Source of the DNA: Clostridium minihomine
GTDB taxonomy: Bacteria; Bacillota; Clostridia; Oscillospirales; Acutalibacteraceae
DNA length: 64,000 nt
Reading direction: 5' to 3'
NCBI RefSeq assembly: GCF_900240385.1
Contig: NZ_OEQH01000001.1
Coordinates: forward strand, 719,922-783,921
Shown here: positions 16,662 through 25,283 of the stretch, in pieces
How the letters are laid out: every line of letters starts with the position of its first letter
How positions within the stretch are numbered: the first letter of the stretch is position 1
Notes under the pieces: model-generated
The model's database searches: none
Told to the model about the DNA's origin: nothing
The model's input: the letters and a program-made list of their open reading frames with translations, nothing else
Translations under genes and position numbers: made by a program

Positions 16662-17960
16662 ATGACGCTGGAAAGCAGGCTGGAACAACTGGCATCCATG
16701 AATTCCGTAGTGTTAAAGGGAAAAGTCGTTAATATTGTCGGGATGATGATAGAAGCTGCGGGCCTGACCTCCAATATCGGTGATATCTGCATGATTGACG
16801 GCGCTGAGAACACAGAACCCATTATGTCAGAGGTCATCGGGTTTAAAAACGGAAACATTCTGTTGGTGGCTTACGGTGATATCAAAGGTGTGGGGCTGGG
16901 AAGTCTGGTTCGGTCTACCGGAAGAAAGCTTTGGGTTTCTGTGGGGGATTTTTTAATTGGAAGAACCATAGATGCCACTGGAAAGCCCATTGACGGAAAA
17001 GGAAGTTTGCCTGAGGGCGAACATTATGGGGTGGATTCCACTTACATCAATCCGCTGGAGCGGCCCCGAATCAGCGAACAGCTGACATTTGGCATTAAGG
17101 CCATTGACGGGATGCTGACCATCGGCAAAGGGCAGAGAATGGGAATCTTTGCCGGAAGCGGCGTCGGCAAAAGTACCCTGATGGGCATGATTGCCCGAAA
17201 TGTTACTGCCGATGTGAATGTAATTGCATTGGTGGGGGAGCGTGGCCGTGAAGTTGCCGAGTTTATGGAAAAGGACTTGGGGCCGGAAGGTTTGGCCCGT
17301 TCTGTTTTGGTGGTGGCTACTTCGGATCAGCCGGCTATGTATCGAATGAAATGTGCCATGGTAGCCACGGCCATCGCGGAATATTTTAAGGATCAGGGCA
17401 AGGATGTCCTTCTGATGATGGATTCTTTGACCCGCTTTGCCATGGCTCACCGGGAAATCGGCTTGGCTGCCGGGGAACCCCCAATTGCCCGCGGCTACAC
17501 GCCCAGCATTTACGCAGAACTGCCAAAGCTGCTGGAGCGCAGCGGGAATTTTCGCAAGGGCTCTATTACGGGAATTTATACGGTTTTGGTGGAAGGCGAC
17601 GATACCAACGAGCCGATTTCCGATACGGTTCGCGGAATTATTGACGGGCATATTGTGCTGAGCCGCGCTTTGGCTCACAAAAATCATTATCCCGCTATTG
17701 ATGTGAATGCGAGCATTTCTCGTCTTATGAACGATATTGTGCCGGAAGATCACAAAGTGGCATCCGGGAAAATCAGGGACTGGCTTTCTGTTTACCGCCA
17801 GAATGAAGATTTGATTTCCATTGGCGCCTATAAGCCGGGGCTGAATCATCGCTTGGACGATGCGGTAAAAAAAATAGATACGGTAAATCAGTTTTTATGC
17901 CAACGGGTAAATGAGAGTTTCTCTTTTGAAGAAACCGTTGAATTGATGAAAGAGATGTAA
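16662..17960 (+). CDS. fliI: Flagellum-specific ATPase FliI
   Basis: The 432-residue protein is the AAA-type/F1-beta-like ATPase of the flagellar export system. Walker A GSGVGKST sits near residues 165-172, Walker B LLMMDSLTRFAMA near 250, and the family signature PPIARGYTPSIYAELPKLLERSGN follows. It has an ATG start with GGAGGG upstream. fliJ follows after 5 bp. Confidence 0.97.
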   Translation: MTLESRLEQLASMNSVVLKGKVVNIVGMMIEAAGLTSNIGDICMIDGAENTEPIMSEVIGFKNGNILLVAYGDIKGVGLGSLVRSTGRKLWVSVGDFLIGRTIDATGKPIDGKGSLPEGEHYGVDSTYINPLERPRISEQLTFGIKAIDGMLTIGKGQRMGIFAGSGVGKSTLMGMIARNVTADVNVIALVGERGREVAEFMEKDLGPEGLARSVLVVATSDQPAMYRMKCAMVATAIAEYFKDQGKDVLLMMDSLTRFAMAHREIGLAAGEPPIARGYTPSIYAELPKLLERSGNFRKGSITGIYTVLVEGDDTNEPISDTVRGIIDGHIVLSRALAHKNHYPAIDVNASISRLMNDIVPEDHKVASGKIRDWLSVYRQNEDLISIGAYKPGLNHRLDDAVKKIDTVNQFLCQRVNESFSFEETVELMKEM

Positions 17961-17965
17961 AAGCC

Positions 17966-18406
17966 ATGAAAAAATTCGCATTTACGTTGGAGAAAGTTCT
18001 GAGCTTTCATGAGCAGGAACTGGATGTGAAAAAACAGGAACTGTCTGTCTTGCAGGCCAGTCTGAAGAGCTTGGATAAAGAGATTCAGCGCCTGAAGCTG
18101 GAACTCATCAAATCCAGTCAGGAAATGTCCCGCTCTATGACTACGGGCCTTGCTGCCAGTGACATTGTGGTATACCAGACCTATTTTCGCTCTTTGGAAC
18201 AGAAGATTAAACTGCTGACTCAGCAGCGTTCCGAAATGATGAAGAAAGTAGAAGAAAAAAAAGATAGCGTCATTCAGACCAATCAGGATATTTCCGGTTT
18301 GGAAAAACTAAGGGAGAAACAATTCCAGGTGTATCAGGCCAGCTGCCGCAAACAGCAGGAACTGGAAATCGAGGAGTTTGTGTCGAAAGGAATTCAGGTT
18401 TCTTGA
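17966..18406 (+). CDS. fliJ: Flagellar export protein FliJ
   Basis: The 146-residue protein is predicted to be almost entirely coiled coil (charged heptads with Leu/Ile). FliJ is the stalk-like component of the FliH-FliI complex and an export chaperone escort. Identification rests on length, the N-terminal FAFTLEKVLSFHEQELD motif common in FliJ, and its position directly after fliI. Confidence 0.9.
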   Translation: MKKFAFTLEKVLSFHEQELDVKKQELSVLQASLKSLDKEIQRLKLELIKSSQEMSRSMTTGLAASDIVVYQTYFRSLEQKIKLLTQQRSEMMKKVEEKKDSVIQTNQDISGLEKLREKQFQVYQASCRKQQELEIEEFVSKGIQVS

Positions 18407-18458
18407 TTTGGTTTGAAGTTTATTTTGATAGAACTAATTTTGAAAGGAGGTGAAATAG

Positions 18459-19712
18459 ATGATACAGCAAGTAAGCGTACAACGCCTTGATTTACTTCAG
18501 GCTCCTTCTCAGCCGGCGCAAAAATCTGAGGATACCAGTTTTGAAACAGCGCTTCAAAAAGCACAGACTTCTTTTAAAGAGAAGGATGGCAAAGAGCAAA
18601 GTCAAAACAATGAACCGCTTTTGGACACCGCATCCCAAATTCCGGACGATACTCTTCTCTCTGCCGCACTTTGGATCAATCCCGCACTTTTTGCGGTTCC
18701 GCAGGAAGTGACGATGGTCAGCACAGAGGATGGTTCCGGTTTGGCAATGATTATGCCGGTAAAAGATTCGGCGGTGCAGGCAGGCAACGGCCTGTTACAA
18801 AATACGGAGTCCCCAGTTACAGTTCCTTCTCAGTTCTCAGCCGTTTCGTTGGAAGAAGCAGTGACTGCACCGGTTTTTGTACCGGAACAGCAGCAGACAC
18901 AGCAAAATGCTTTGACCTTAGAACCGTTAGGCGTGAAGCCGATGGGACAAGATGAACTGCAGAGCAGTGAAGTGTCGGTTTCTGCCAAACGGCAGGGCAC
19001 CGAGGTTTTGCAGCCGAGTTCTGACGCGCCGGTTTCTGCTGACAAGGGAACTCAGGCAGATGGTAAAACACAGACCATGGATTCCAAAACAGAAGCCATG
19101 CCTATGAATTCTATCCCAACGGTTTCAGCAGCTTCGCAAGGGCAGCAAAGCGGTGAAAAGAGTTTCGCACAAAGCCAGAATACATCTGAGAGCAGTTCTG
19201 CCGGAAAAGAAACAAACGCAGAAACACAACCCACGGTAACTTTGCCGGTTTGGCAGCATAATTTGGCTTCTGCCGTTTCTCGGGCCCAAACCACTTCTCA
19301 TGTTTCCAGCGGCACCGTTTCTCACTTGACCCAGCAGCTCGCGAAAAATTACCGTGCCGGAATCAATCAGTTCCAAATGGAATTGTTCCCGCATAATTTG
19401 GGGAAAGTGTCCGTTTCTATGAAAGTGGAGCAGGGACTTTTGGTGGTGGATATTTTAGCTGACAGCCCCAGAACACAAAGCCTTTTGGCTTCTGGTTCCA
19501 GCGAAATTCGCTCCCTTTTGGAATCTGCCGTGGGCCAGCCGGTTCAAATCGCTCAAACGGCTCAAGAAGCTCCTCAATATTATGAGGGACAGGGAAATCA
19601 ATCCGAAGAGCAAGGACAAGCCGAGCAGCAGGAACAGCGGCAAAATCCGGAAACCACAGAAGATTTCCTCACTGTTTTGAACCAGCTGAAACAACAAAAT
19701 AATATCCTTTGA
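18459..19712 (+). CDS. fliK: Flagellar hook-length control protein FliK
   Basis: The 417-residue protein measures hook length and switches export specificity through FlhB. The first 270 residues are Gln/Ser/Thr-rich and low complexity, as usual. The C-terminal Flg_hook domain contains QFQMELFPHNLGKVSVSMKV and LLASGSSEIRSLLES. The ATG has a perfect SD (AAAGGAGGTG). The last 40 residues are Gln/Glu-rich. Confidence 0.93.
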   Translation: MIQQVSVQRLDLLQAPSQPAQKSEDTSFETALQKAQTSFKEKDGKEQSQNNEPLLDTASQIPDDTLLSAALWINPALFAVPQEVTMVSTEDGSGLAMIMPVKDSAVQAGNGLLQNTESPVTVPSQFSAVSLEEAVTAPVFVPEQQQTQQNALTLEPLGVKPMGQDELQSSEVSVSAKRQGTEVLQPSSDAPVSADKGTQADGKTQTMDSKTEAMPMNSIPTVSAASQGQQSGEKSFAQSQNTSESSSAGKETNAETQPTVTLPVWQHNLASAVSRAQTTSHVSSGTVSHLTQQLAKNYRAGINQFQMELFPHNLGKVSVSMKVEQGLLVVDILADSPRTQSLLASGSSEIRSLLESAVGQPVQIAQTAQEAPQYYEGQGNQSEEQGQAEQQEQRQNPETTEDFLTVLNQLKQQNNIL

Positions 19713-19728
19713 CACAGGAGGTGTCCCT

Positions 19729-20430
19729 TTGGATGTCAGTCAGATCAATAGTTATAACACTGCGGCCAGCAAAAGCACAGCAAAAAGCAGTTCCAATTCG
19801 GCTTCATCGCTGAGCATCGATCAGTTTTTAAGTTTATTGGCGGCCCAGCTTTCCAATCAGGATGTTATGAATCCCACTCAGGACACGGAATTTATCACTC
19901 AAATGGCGCAATTTACGTCCTTGCAGGCATTGGAAAATTTGAATCAATATGCCTCGTATCAGTACGGCAGTTCGCTAATTGGGAAAAAGGTAAGCGTTGC
20001 GGCCTATGATAATACGGGAAAATACATTGAAGATGTGGGCATCGTTACCCGATCGGATTTTTCCCGGGGCGACACAACAGTTATGGTAAACGGCAGAAAT
20101 TATGGCGTTTCCAACATCATGGAAATTGTCAATGATGCCAGTTATGCGTCTTATCAGTTTGCCTCTTCTTTAGTTGGCAAAGCGGTACAGGTTAGCGGAT
20201 ATGATAAGGATGGAAAAGTGGTGGAAAGCACAGGAATTGTTTCATCCTGCAATTTTACATCCGGCGAAGCCATGATTGTGGTGGACGATCAAAACTATAC
20301 GTTGTCTGCGGTTCGCAAGGTACTGTCGGAAATACCGCCTGAAACCCCTGCTCCAGAAACTCCGGAACCGGAAACACCCGGAACAGATCCGGAACAACCG
20401 GGCACTGAAACTGTCGAACCCAACGGCTGA
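19729..20430 (+). CDS. flgD: Flagellar hook assembly/capping protein FlgD
   Basis: The 233-residue hook cap has a TTG start (19729) seven bases after AGGAGG. The N-terminal FlgD motif (SIDQFLSLLAAQLSNQDVMNPTQDTEFITQMAQFTSLQALENL) is clear. The middle holds two similar roughly 60-residue units, each with a SS-L-(I/V)-GK-V start (about residues 82-135 and 143-200), so it looks internally duplicated. A Pro/Glu/Thr-rich tail of about 30 residues ends the protein; this tail is not usual for FlgD. Confidence 0.93.
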   Translation: MDVSQINSYNTAASKSTAKSSSNSASSLSIDQFLSLLAAQLSNQDVMNPTQDTEFITQMAQFTSLQALENLNQYASYQYGSSLIGKKVSVAAYDNTGKYIEDVGIVTRSDFSRGDTTVMVNGRNYGVSNIMEIVNDASYASYQFASSLVGKAVQVSGYDKDGKVVESTGIVSSCNFTSGEAMIVVDDQNYTLSAVRKVLSEIPPETPAPETPEPETPGTDPEQPGTETVEPNG

Positions 20431-20463
20431 GCTGCTTTTTGAACCTTCAAAAAGGAGTCCCTT

Positions 20464-20868
20464 ATGGAAGATTTACAATTCAAAAAGAACTATTCTGCTT
20501 TGATTCACCCCGGATATGGCGTCGGAACTACGATGCCCCAGGTGCAAAAAAAGCAGGAAAACCAAGAAAACAGCGAATTTGCCCAGCTATTGCGGCAGTC
20601 GCTGGCGCAGAACACCAAGCTGAATTTTTCTAAACATGCGATTCAGCGAATGGAATCCCGTTCCATTTCTCTTTCCCCCGAACTGGTAACGCAAATCAGC
20701 GGCGCGGTGGAACAGGCCAGAGCCAAGGGCGTTCGTGATGCTTTGATTCTGGACGGAACAACCGCATTTATCGTGAATGTTCCCAGCAGCACCGTGGTTA
20801 CGACCATGAACGGTGGGGAAATGACAGGAAATGTATTTACCAATATTGACGGAGCCGTTATACTGTAG
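20464..20868 (+). CDS. Flagellar operon protein (TIGR02530 family)
   Basis: The 134-residue protein has the family core (LNFSKHAIQRMESRSISLSPELVTQISGAVEQARAKG and DALILDGTTAFIVNVPSSTVVTTMN). Members occur between flgD and flgE in Firmicutes and spirochaetes; biochemical function is not established. It has ATG with AAAGGAG upstream and lies 33 bp after flgD. The HAxxRM motif is conserved in the family. Confidence 0.88.
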   Translation: MEDLQFKKNYSALIHPGYGVGTTMPQVQKKQENQENSEFAQLLRQSLAQNTKLNFSKHAIQRMESRSISLSPELVTQISGAVEQARAKGVRDALILDGTTAFIVNVPSSTVVTTMNGGEMTGNVFTNIDGAVIL

Positions 20869-20953
20869 CTGGACCTCTTAAAGGAAGTTACCGGGCTTTG
20901 ACTGACAGAGAAGCCCGACGGCCCCAAATGACAAAAAGGAGAGGTTATTTTCT

Positions 20954-22210
20954 ATGCTTAGATCATTGTTTTCTGGCGTAACCGGTCTGAAATCCCATCA
21001 GACCAAAATGGACGTTATCGGCAACAATATCGCTAACGTGAATACTTATGGTTATAAATCCTCCCGCACAACCTTTCGTGATGTTTATTATCAGACTATT
21101 TCTGCTGCAACGGCAGCCACCGGCGATCGCGGCGGAAGCAACGCTTCCCAAATCGGTTACGGTACTTCTGTGGCTTCGATTGATATGCTTAACAGCCGTA
21201 CCGGCTTTGCGGCTACCGGACGTTCCATGGACCTTTACATCGATGGCGAAGGTTATTTCGTCATTCAGGACGGTGCCGGCAACGAGCGCCTGACTCAGGT
21301 GGGTACTTTCGGCTTTGACGGCGACGGCAACCTGACCGACGGCAACGGCAACTTTGTCTGCGGCTATTCGGTAAAAGAGCTGACCAGCACGGTTTCAGTC
21401 GGCGGCGCGAAAGTGGATTTTGGAACAAAAGCAGATGGCTCGAAAAACGGTGGAGGCTTTTTAGAAGGCTATACCGTTAAAGTTCAATATGTTACTACAA
21501 CTCCTACAGATGTGGTAAAAGTAGATCATGATGATAAAGTGATAACGGTTGCTTTGGTTCAAGATACTTCTGTAACACCTGCCAAACTTCCCACCAAAGC
21601 AGATTTTCAGACTGCATTGCAAACATCTTCTTGGACGATTACGGGAACACTGCCCAAAGATGAATCTGGTGCTGAAATCGATTTTAATGCGACTGCTATT
21701 TTTGATAAAAGCAAGATTGCAGTTATTGGCAGTGATAACGATAAGACCAAAAATGATCTGGTCAAAGAAACCACTGGCAAAATTGCGGAAGAAGCAAAAT
21801 TTGAGGGTGATGCAAAAGAACAGGCAAACGTTAAGAAAATTATTAATACCCATGGCGAAATGAAAAATATCGCTGTTGGTACCGACGGAACCATTACCGG
21901 TGAAGATATTAGCGGCAAAATTCAGATTATCGGCAGACTTGCCATTGCCAATGTTCCCAACCCCGATGCATTGCAGCATGAGGGCAACTCATATTACAAA
22001 GCGGTTAACAACATGGGCGTGATTACCTATAGTGCCCCGGGTGCGGATAATACCGGCACTTTGAGAAGCGGCGGTTTGGAAATGTCCAACGTGGATTTGG
22101 CCAACGAATTTTCAGATATGATTATGACACAGAGAGGGTTCCAGGCCAACTCAAAAATTATTACCGTTAGTGATGAAATGCTGGAAACACTCGTAAACCT
22201 GAAGAGATAA
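20954..22210 (+). CDS. flgE: Flagellar hook protein FlgE
   Basis: The 418-residue hook subunit is preceded by a GC-rich hairpin at 20892-20917 and an AAGGAGAGG SD. The N-terminus (MLRSLFSGVTGLKSHQTKMDVIGNNIANVNTYGYKSSR) and C-terminus (ANEFSDMIMTQRGFQANSKIITVSDEMLETLVNLKR) are canonical. The central segment (about residues 170-335; 21460-21960) is Lys/Asp/Thr-rich and visibly more AT-rich than both ends, fitting a variable, surface-exposed D2-type domain. Confidence 0.96.
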   Translation: MLRSLFSGVTGLKSHQTKMDVIGNNIANVNTYGYKSSRTTFRDVYYQTISAATAATGDRGGSNASQIGYGTSVASIDMLNSRTGFAATGRSMDLYIDGEGYFVIQDGAGNERLTQVGTFGFDGDGNLTDGNGNFVCGYSVKELTSTVSVGGAKVDFGTKADGSKNGGGFLEGYTVKVQYVTTTPTDVVKVDHDDKVITVALVQDTSVTPAKLPTKADFQTALQTSSWTITGTLPKDESGAEIDFNATAIFDKSKIAVIGSDNDKTKNDLVKETTGKIAEEAKFEGDAKEQANVKKIINTHGEMKNIAVGTDGTITGEDISGKIQIIGRLAIANVPNPDALQHEGNSYYKAVNNMGVITYSAPGADNTGTLRSGGLEMSNVDLANEFSDMIMTQRGFQANSKIITVSDEMLETLVNLKR

Positions 22211-22224
22211 CCAATAAGCATCCA

Positions 22225-22259
22225 CCGTTCCTGAACCGGAAGGGCCGGTTCGGGAACGG
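22225..22259 (+). other. Strong intercistronic hairpin flgE/flbD
   Basis: Two 7-bp perfect arms (CCGTTCC/GGAACGG and GAACCGG/CCGGTTC) are stacked across a T-G pair with a 5-nt loop. No T-tract follows on either strand, so it is probably not a terminator. It may protect the 3' end of the highly needed flgE message or attenuate downstream expression. Confidence 0.7.
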
Positions 22260-22286
22260 CGGTTCAATTCAAAGGGGATGTGCGAT

Positions 22287-22493
22287 ATGGTAGAGCTGAC
22301 TAATATGAATGGTGTGGCGTTTGTTCTGAACAGCAATTTAATCGAAACCATTGAATTGATTCCGGAAACAAAAATCACGACAACAACGGGCAAATATTTT
22401 TTGGTAAAAGAAACTCCGGATGAGATTGTTCGGAAAGTAATTACATTTAATCAAAAAATTTTTATAAATGTTGTGCGCACTTCTCAAGAATAG
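22287..22493 (+). CDS. flbD: FlbD / SwrD family protein
   Basis: The 68-residue protein starts at the ATG at 22287, nine bases after AAAGGGG; the ATG at 22278 abuts the SD. It shows the FlbD core (VELTNMNGVAFVLNSNLIETIELIPETKITTTTGKYFLVKET). SwrD in B. subtilis raises motor power by stabilising stators. It directly follows flgE as in other Firmicutes, but motA/motB and fliL, which usually come next, are absent. Confidence 0.9.
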   Translation: MVELTNMNGVAFVLNSNLIETIELIPETKITTTTGKYFLVKETPDEIVRKVITFNQKIFINVVRTSQE

Positions 22494-22639
22494 TATATAA
22501 TTAGGTTTGGTAGAAATTGGTCGGCAGGGGCAAAACCTGCGGCAGGCTGCTCCGGAACTGTCCTCGGGTGTTTCGCGAGGGTTGGAATGCTTTTTACAAC
22601 GGAAGGCTTCACTTAATTTGACGAGGGATTGGTGGTAGT
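22471..22639 (+). promoter_or_regulatory. Possible internal promoter and structured leader of fliM
   Basis: The 146-bp gap holds TTGTGC (22471-22476), 17 bp, TATATA (22494-22499; overlapping TATAAT 22496-22501). A GC-rich stretch follows with a GCAGG/CCTGC stem around a GGCAAAA loop (about 22523-22540) and a CCTCG/CGAGG stem (about 22562-22580). No T-tract. It may be an internal promoter with a structured 5' leader. The GGGGCAAAACC element resembles part of c-di-GMP-I aptamers, but the rest does not fit. Confidence 0.4.
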
Positions 22640-23635
22640 ATGGCTGAAATATTGTCACAGCAGCAAATTGATGAGCTGTTGGGCAGCTTGCAAAGCGGAA
22701 GCGTTGATTTTCAAGAAATGGAGACCCAGTCAAGCGGTCCCAAAGTAAAAGAATACGATTTTATGTCTCCCAAGAAGTTTTCTCGGGAACAGCTGAAATT
22801 ACTGGATAATATCTTTGATAACTTTGCCCGGATGTTCAGCCTGCAATTGGCCAGTATGCTTCGCATTTCGTGCCAGATGGAAATTTTGCAGGTGGAAGAA
22901 GAAGAATACCGGGAATTTAATAATGCACTGAATGATTCGGTTTTGGTCGCTATGATCGGAATGCATAACGAGGAAAACCGAATTGATGGAAAACAGATTT
23001 TGCTGGAGCTGTCCCGCCCAATTTCTTTTTCAATTATTGATCGGATGCTGGGGGGAAATGGCTCAGGGTGCAATATTGAGCGGGACTATACGGAAATTGA
23101 ATTGTCTTTAATGGAGTACCTGTTCAAACAGGTGCTTTCCCTGCTGAAAAACTCTTGGGCCAATTACATTGAAATCGATCACACTTTAGATATGATCGAA
23201 ACCAATTCCCGCCTGATGCAGTCTATTCAGCCGGATGAATCTGTTGCAATTGTGGTCATTGAGATCACCCTGGAAGATTTAAAAGGCAATATGAATATAT
23301 GTTTGCCCTCCACTTCGTTAGAGGAAATTTTCCGTGTGTTTAATTCTAAATATGTCAGGATGCCGCGTAAAGATGATCCTGCGGTGGAACAGGAGCGTAA
23401 AGACATTATTATGAAGGGTCTTCGTTCCTCGCCGCTGAATGTATCGGCGGTTTTGGGGAAAACCCAGATTACCCTGGGGGACTTTTTGGGCCTTCAGGTT
23501 GGGGATGTCGTTACCCTGAATACGCCGCTGGAAGAAAACCGGATTGAGGTTCATGTGGAAAATATTCCATGGTTTACCGGTGTAATGGGAACAAAGAAGA
23601 AAAAGTACGCGGTAAAGATTGATCAAACTCTATAA
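22640..23635 (+). CDS. fliM: Flagellar motor switch protein FliM
   Basis: The 331-residue C-ring protein has the N-terminal CheY-P binding peptide (ILSQQQIDELLGSL), the FliM middle domain (LLDNIFDNFARMFSLQLASMLRISC) and the C-terminal SpoA domain (VSAVLGKTQITLGDFLGLQVGDVVTLN). The N-terminal peptide differs at residue 1-3 only in the usual way (MAEILSQQQID). fliY follows 24 bp downstream. Confidence 0.97.
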   Translation: MAEILSQQQIDELLGSLQSGSVDFQEMETQSSGPKVKEYDFMSPKKFSREQLKLLDNIFDNFARMFSLQLASMLRISCQMEILQVEEEEYREFNNALNDSVLVAMIGMHNEENRIDGKQILLELSRPISFSIIDRMLGGNGSGCNIERDYTEIELSLMEYLFKQVLSLLKNSWANYIEIDHTLDMIETNSRLMQSIQPDESVAIVVIEITLEDLKGNMNICLPSTSLEEIFRVFNSKYVRMPRKDDPAVEQERKDIIMKGLRSSPLNVSAVLGKTQITLGDFLGLQVGDVVTLNTPLEENRIEVHVENIPWFTGVMGTKKKKYAVKIDQTL

Positions 23636-23659
23636 ATATGGAACGGAAAGGTGATTTCT

Positions 23660-24859
23660 ATGGAGCCTAAGGGGTCTAACCACGAAGAGTTGATGTCGCC
23701 AATGGAGATAGACAGCATTGGCGAAATCATGAATATCAGTTTGGGGTCGTCTGCAACCACTGTTTCGACTTTGCTGGAACAGCGCGTGAATATTACCACG
23801 CCCAGAGTGTCTATCGTAACTGCCCAGGAGTTTGAGTTTAAAGGACTGGAACCCGCCGTAGCGGTAGAAATTAATTATGTCAGCGGTCTGGACGGAAAAA
23901 ATGTGATGGTTCTGAAAGAATCGGATGTTCAGATCATTGTGGGGCTTTTGCTTCAGACAGATTACTCTGATGAAGAATTTGTATTGGATGAAATGAGCCT
24001 GGGGGCAATTTGTGAAGTAATGAATCAGATGATGGGTGCTTCTTCCACTGCTCTGTCACAGCTTTTAAATCGTCCGATTAATATATCGCCGCCCAGCTCT
24101 TTTAAAATTGAAAATGCAGTTCAGTTCAAAAAGAAATATTTTGAAGATGAAGAGCCCATTGTGGCGGTGCATTTCAATTTGATGATCGGTGATCTGACTA
24201 ACAGTGAATTTATCTGCATTCTAAGTCTGGATTTAGCAAAAGACTTGATTTCCAGTTTTGGATTTGGCAGTTCGGCGCTGGAATCTGTGGACGAAACGGC
24301 GCAGGCAGAAGCTCCGGCTCCGCAGCCGGAACCCGCAGCTGAGATTCCCACTGCCGCCCCGGTTCCAACGGCTGCTCCGGCTCAGGAACCATCTGCCGCA
24401 CCTTATGTGCCGCCTGTTTATGAGGCACCCGCAGCGGCTCATCCGGCCATGCCGGCCGCTCCCTCTTATTCGTCGGCTCCGGTGGCTCCCCCTGTTATTC
24501 GCTCGGGGAATGTCCGCCAGGCAGAAGCACCGACATATGAAATTCAAAGAGCATCCTACCAGAATTTTGACGAGCAGGATAATGTGTTGACCAATGACCA
24601 ATCCAATAACCTGAATATGATTCTTTCTGTGCCTTTGGAAGTCACAGTGGAAATTGGAAGCACAAAAAGAAAGATTAAAGAGATTTTGGATTTTACCACA
24701 GGCACCATATTGGAACTGGATAAGCAAGCCGGTTCTCAAGTGGATATTTTTGTCAATGGGCAAAAAATCGCCAAGGGCGATGTGGTCGTGGTTGATGATT
24801 ATTACGGCGTAAGAATTACAGAAATTTCCAGCAATGCTGAAATTATGAAATTACTTTAA
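23660..24859 (+). CDS. fliY: Flagellar motor switch phosphatase FliY
   Basis: This 399-residue protein replaces FliN in many Gram-positive motors. The ATG at 23660 follows AAAGG; a GTG at 23651 overlaps it. Two CheC-like phosphatase repeats (DSIGEIMNISLGSSATT with the E..N pair; LGAICEVMNQMMGASST) precede a Pro/Ala-rich linker of roughly 90 residues and a C-terminal SpoA/FliN domain (VTVEIGSTKRKIKEILDFTTGTILELDKQAG). The presence of both E-x2-N sites suggests it can dephosphorylate CheY-P, complementing CheC encoded at 34688. Confidence 0.95.
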   Translation: MEPKGSNHEELMSPMEIDSIGEIMNISLGSSATTVSTLLEQRVNITTPRVSIVTAQEFEFKGLEPAVAVEINYVSGLDGKNVMVLKESDVQIIVGLLLQTDYSDEEFVLDEMSLGAICEVMNQMMGASSTALSQLLNRPINISPPSSFKIENAVQFKKKYFEDEEPIVAVHFNLMIGDLTNSEFICILSLDLAKDLISSFGFGSSALESVDETAQAEAPAPQPEPAAEIPTAAPVPTAAPAQEPSAAPYVPPVYEAPAAAHPAMPAAPSYSSAPVAPPVIRSGNVRQAEAPTYEIQRASYQNFDEQDNVLTNDQSNNLNMILSVPLEVTVEIGSTKRKIKEILDFTTGTILELDKQAGSQVDIFVNGQKIAKGDVVVVDDYYGVRITEISSNAEIMKLL

Positions 24860-24892
24860 ATTTTATCCCAAAGTTTTAGGAGGAATCGGATC

Positions 24893-25255
24893 ATGGGAAA
24901 GAAAATTATGTTGGTGGACGACGCTGCGTTTATGCGCATGATGATTAAGGACACTTTGCAAAAGAATGGGTATACCGAAATTGTGGAGGCCGGAAACGGC
25001 GAACAGGCATTGGCTACATACGCGGCAGAAAAGCCGGACTTGATTTTGATGGACATTACCATGCCTGTAATGGACGGCCTTGAGGCACTGCGCCGCCTTC
25101 GGGAAATGGACAGCAGCGTTAAGGTAGTTATGTGCTCGGCTATGGGCCAAGAAACCATGGTTGTGGATGCATTGAAACTGGGCGCAAAGGATTTTATTGT
25201 AAAACCCTTTAAGCCAGACCGTATTATGAAAACTGTCAACAGTATTTTAGGCTAA
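24893..25255 (+). CDS. cheY: Chemotaxis response regulator CheY
   Basis: The 120-residue single receiver domain has acidic pair Asp9-Asp10, phospho-acceptor Asp54 (LILMDITMPVMDG), the switch Ser/Thr in VVMCSAMGQ and Lys in DFIVKPFKP. No output domain. Location between fliY and fliO is typical of Firmicutes fla/che operons. Its kinase CheA is not in this window. Confidence 0.95.
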   Translation: MGKKIMLVDDAAFMRMMIKDTLQKNGYTEIVEAGNGEQALATYAAEKPDLILMDITMPVMDGLEALRRLREMDSSVKVVMCSAMGQETMVVDALKLGAKDFIVKPFKPDRIMKTVNSILG

Positions 25256-25283
25256 GGCCAACGGACGGAGAGGGGAGAAAAGC

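Noticed and set aside
16953..17849. 298-codon open frame antisense to fliI
   Set aside because: Shadow of fliI; His/Asn-rich composition is that of a reverse complement of a coding frame.
22523..22560. c-di-GMP-I (GEMM) riboswitch before fliM
   Set aside because: Only a GGGGCAAAACC-like stretch fits; the P1 hairpin and the GACGCAAAG-type second strand are not in the expected order. Kept as a generic leader.
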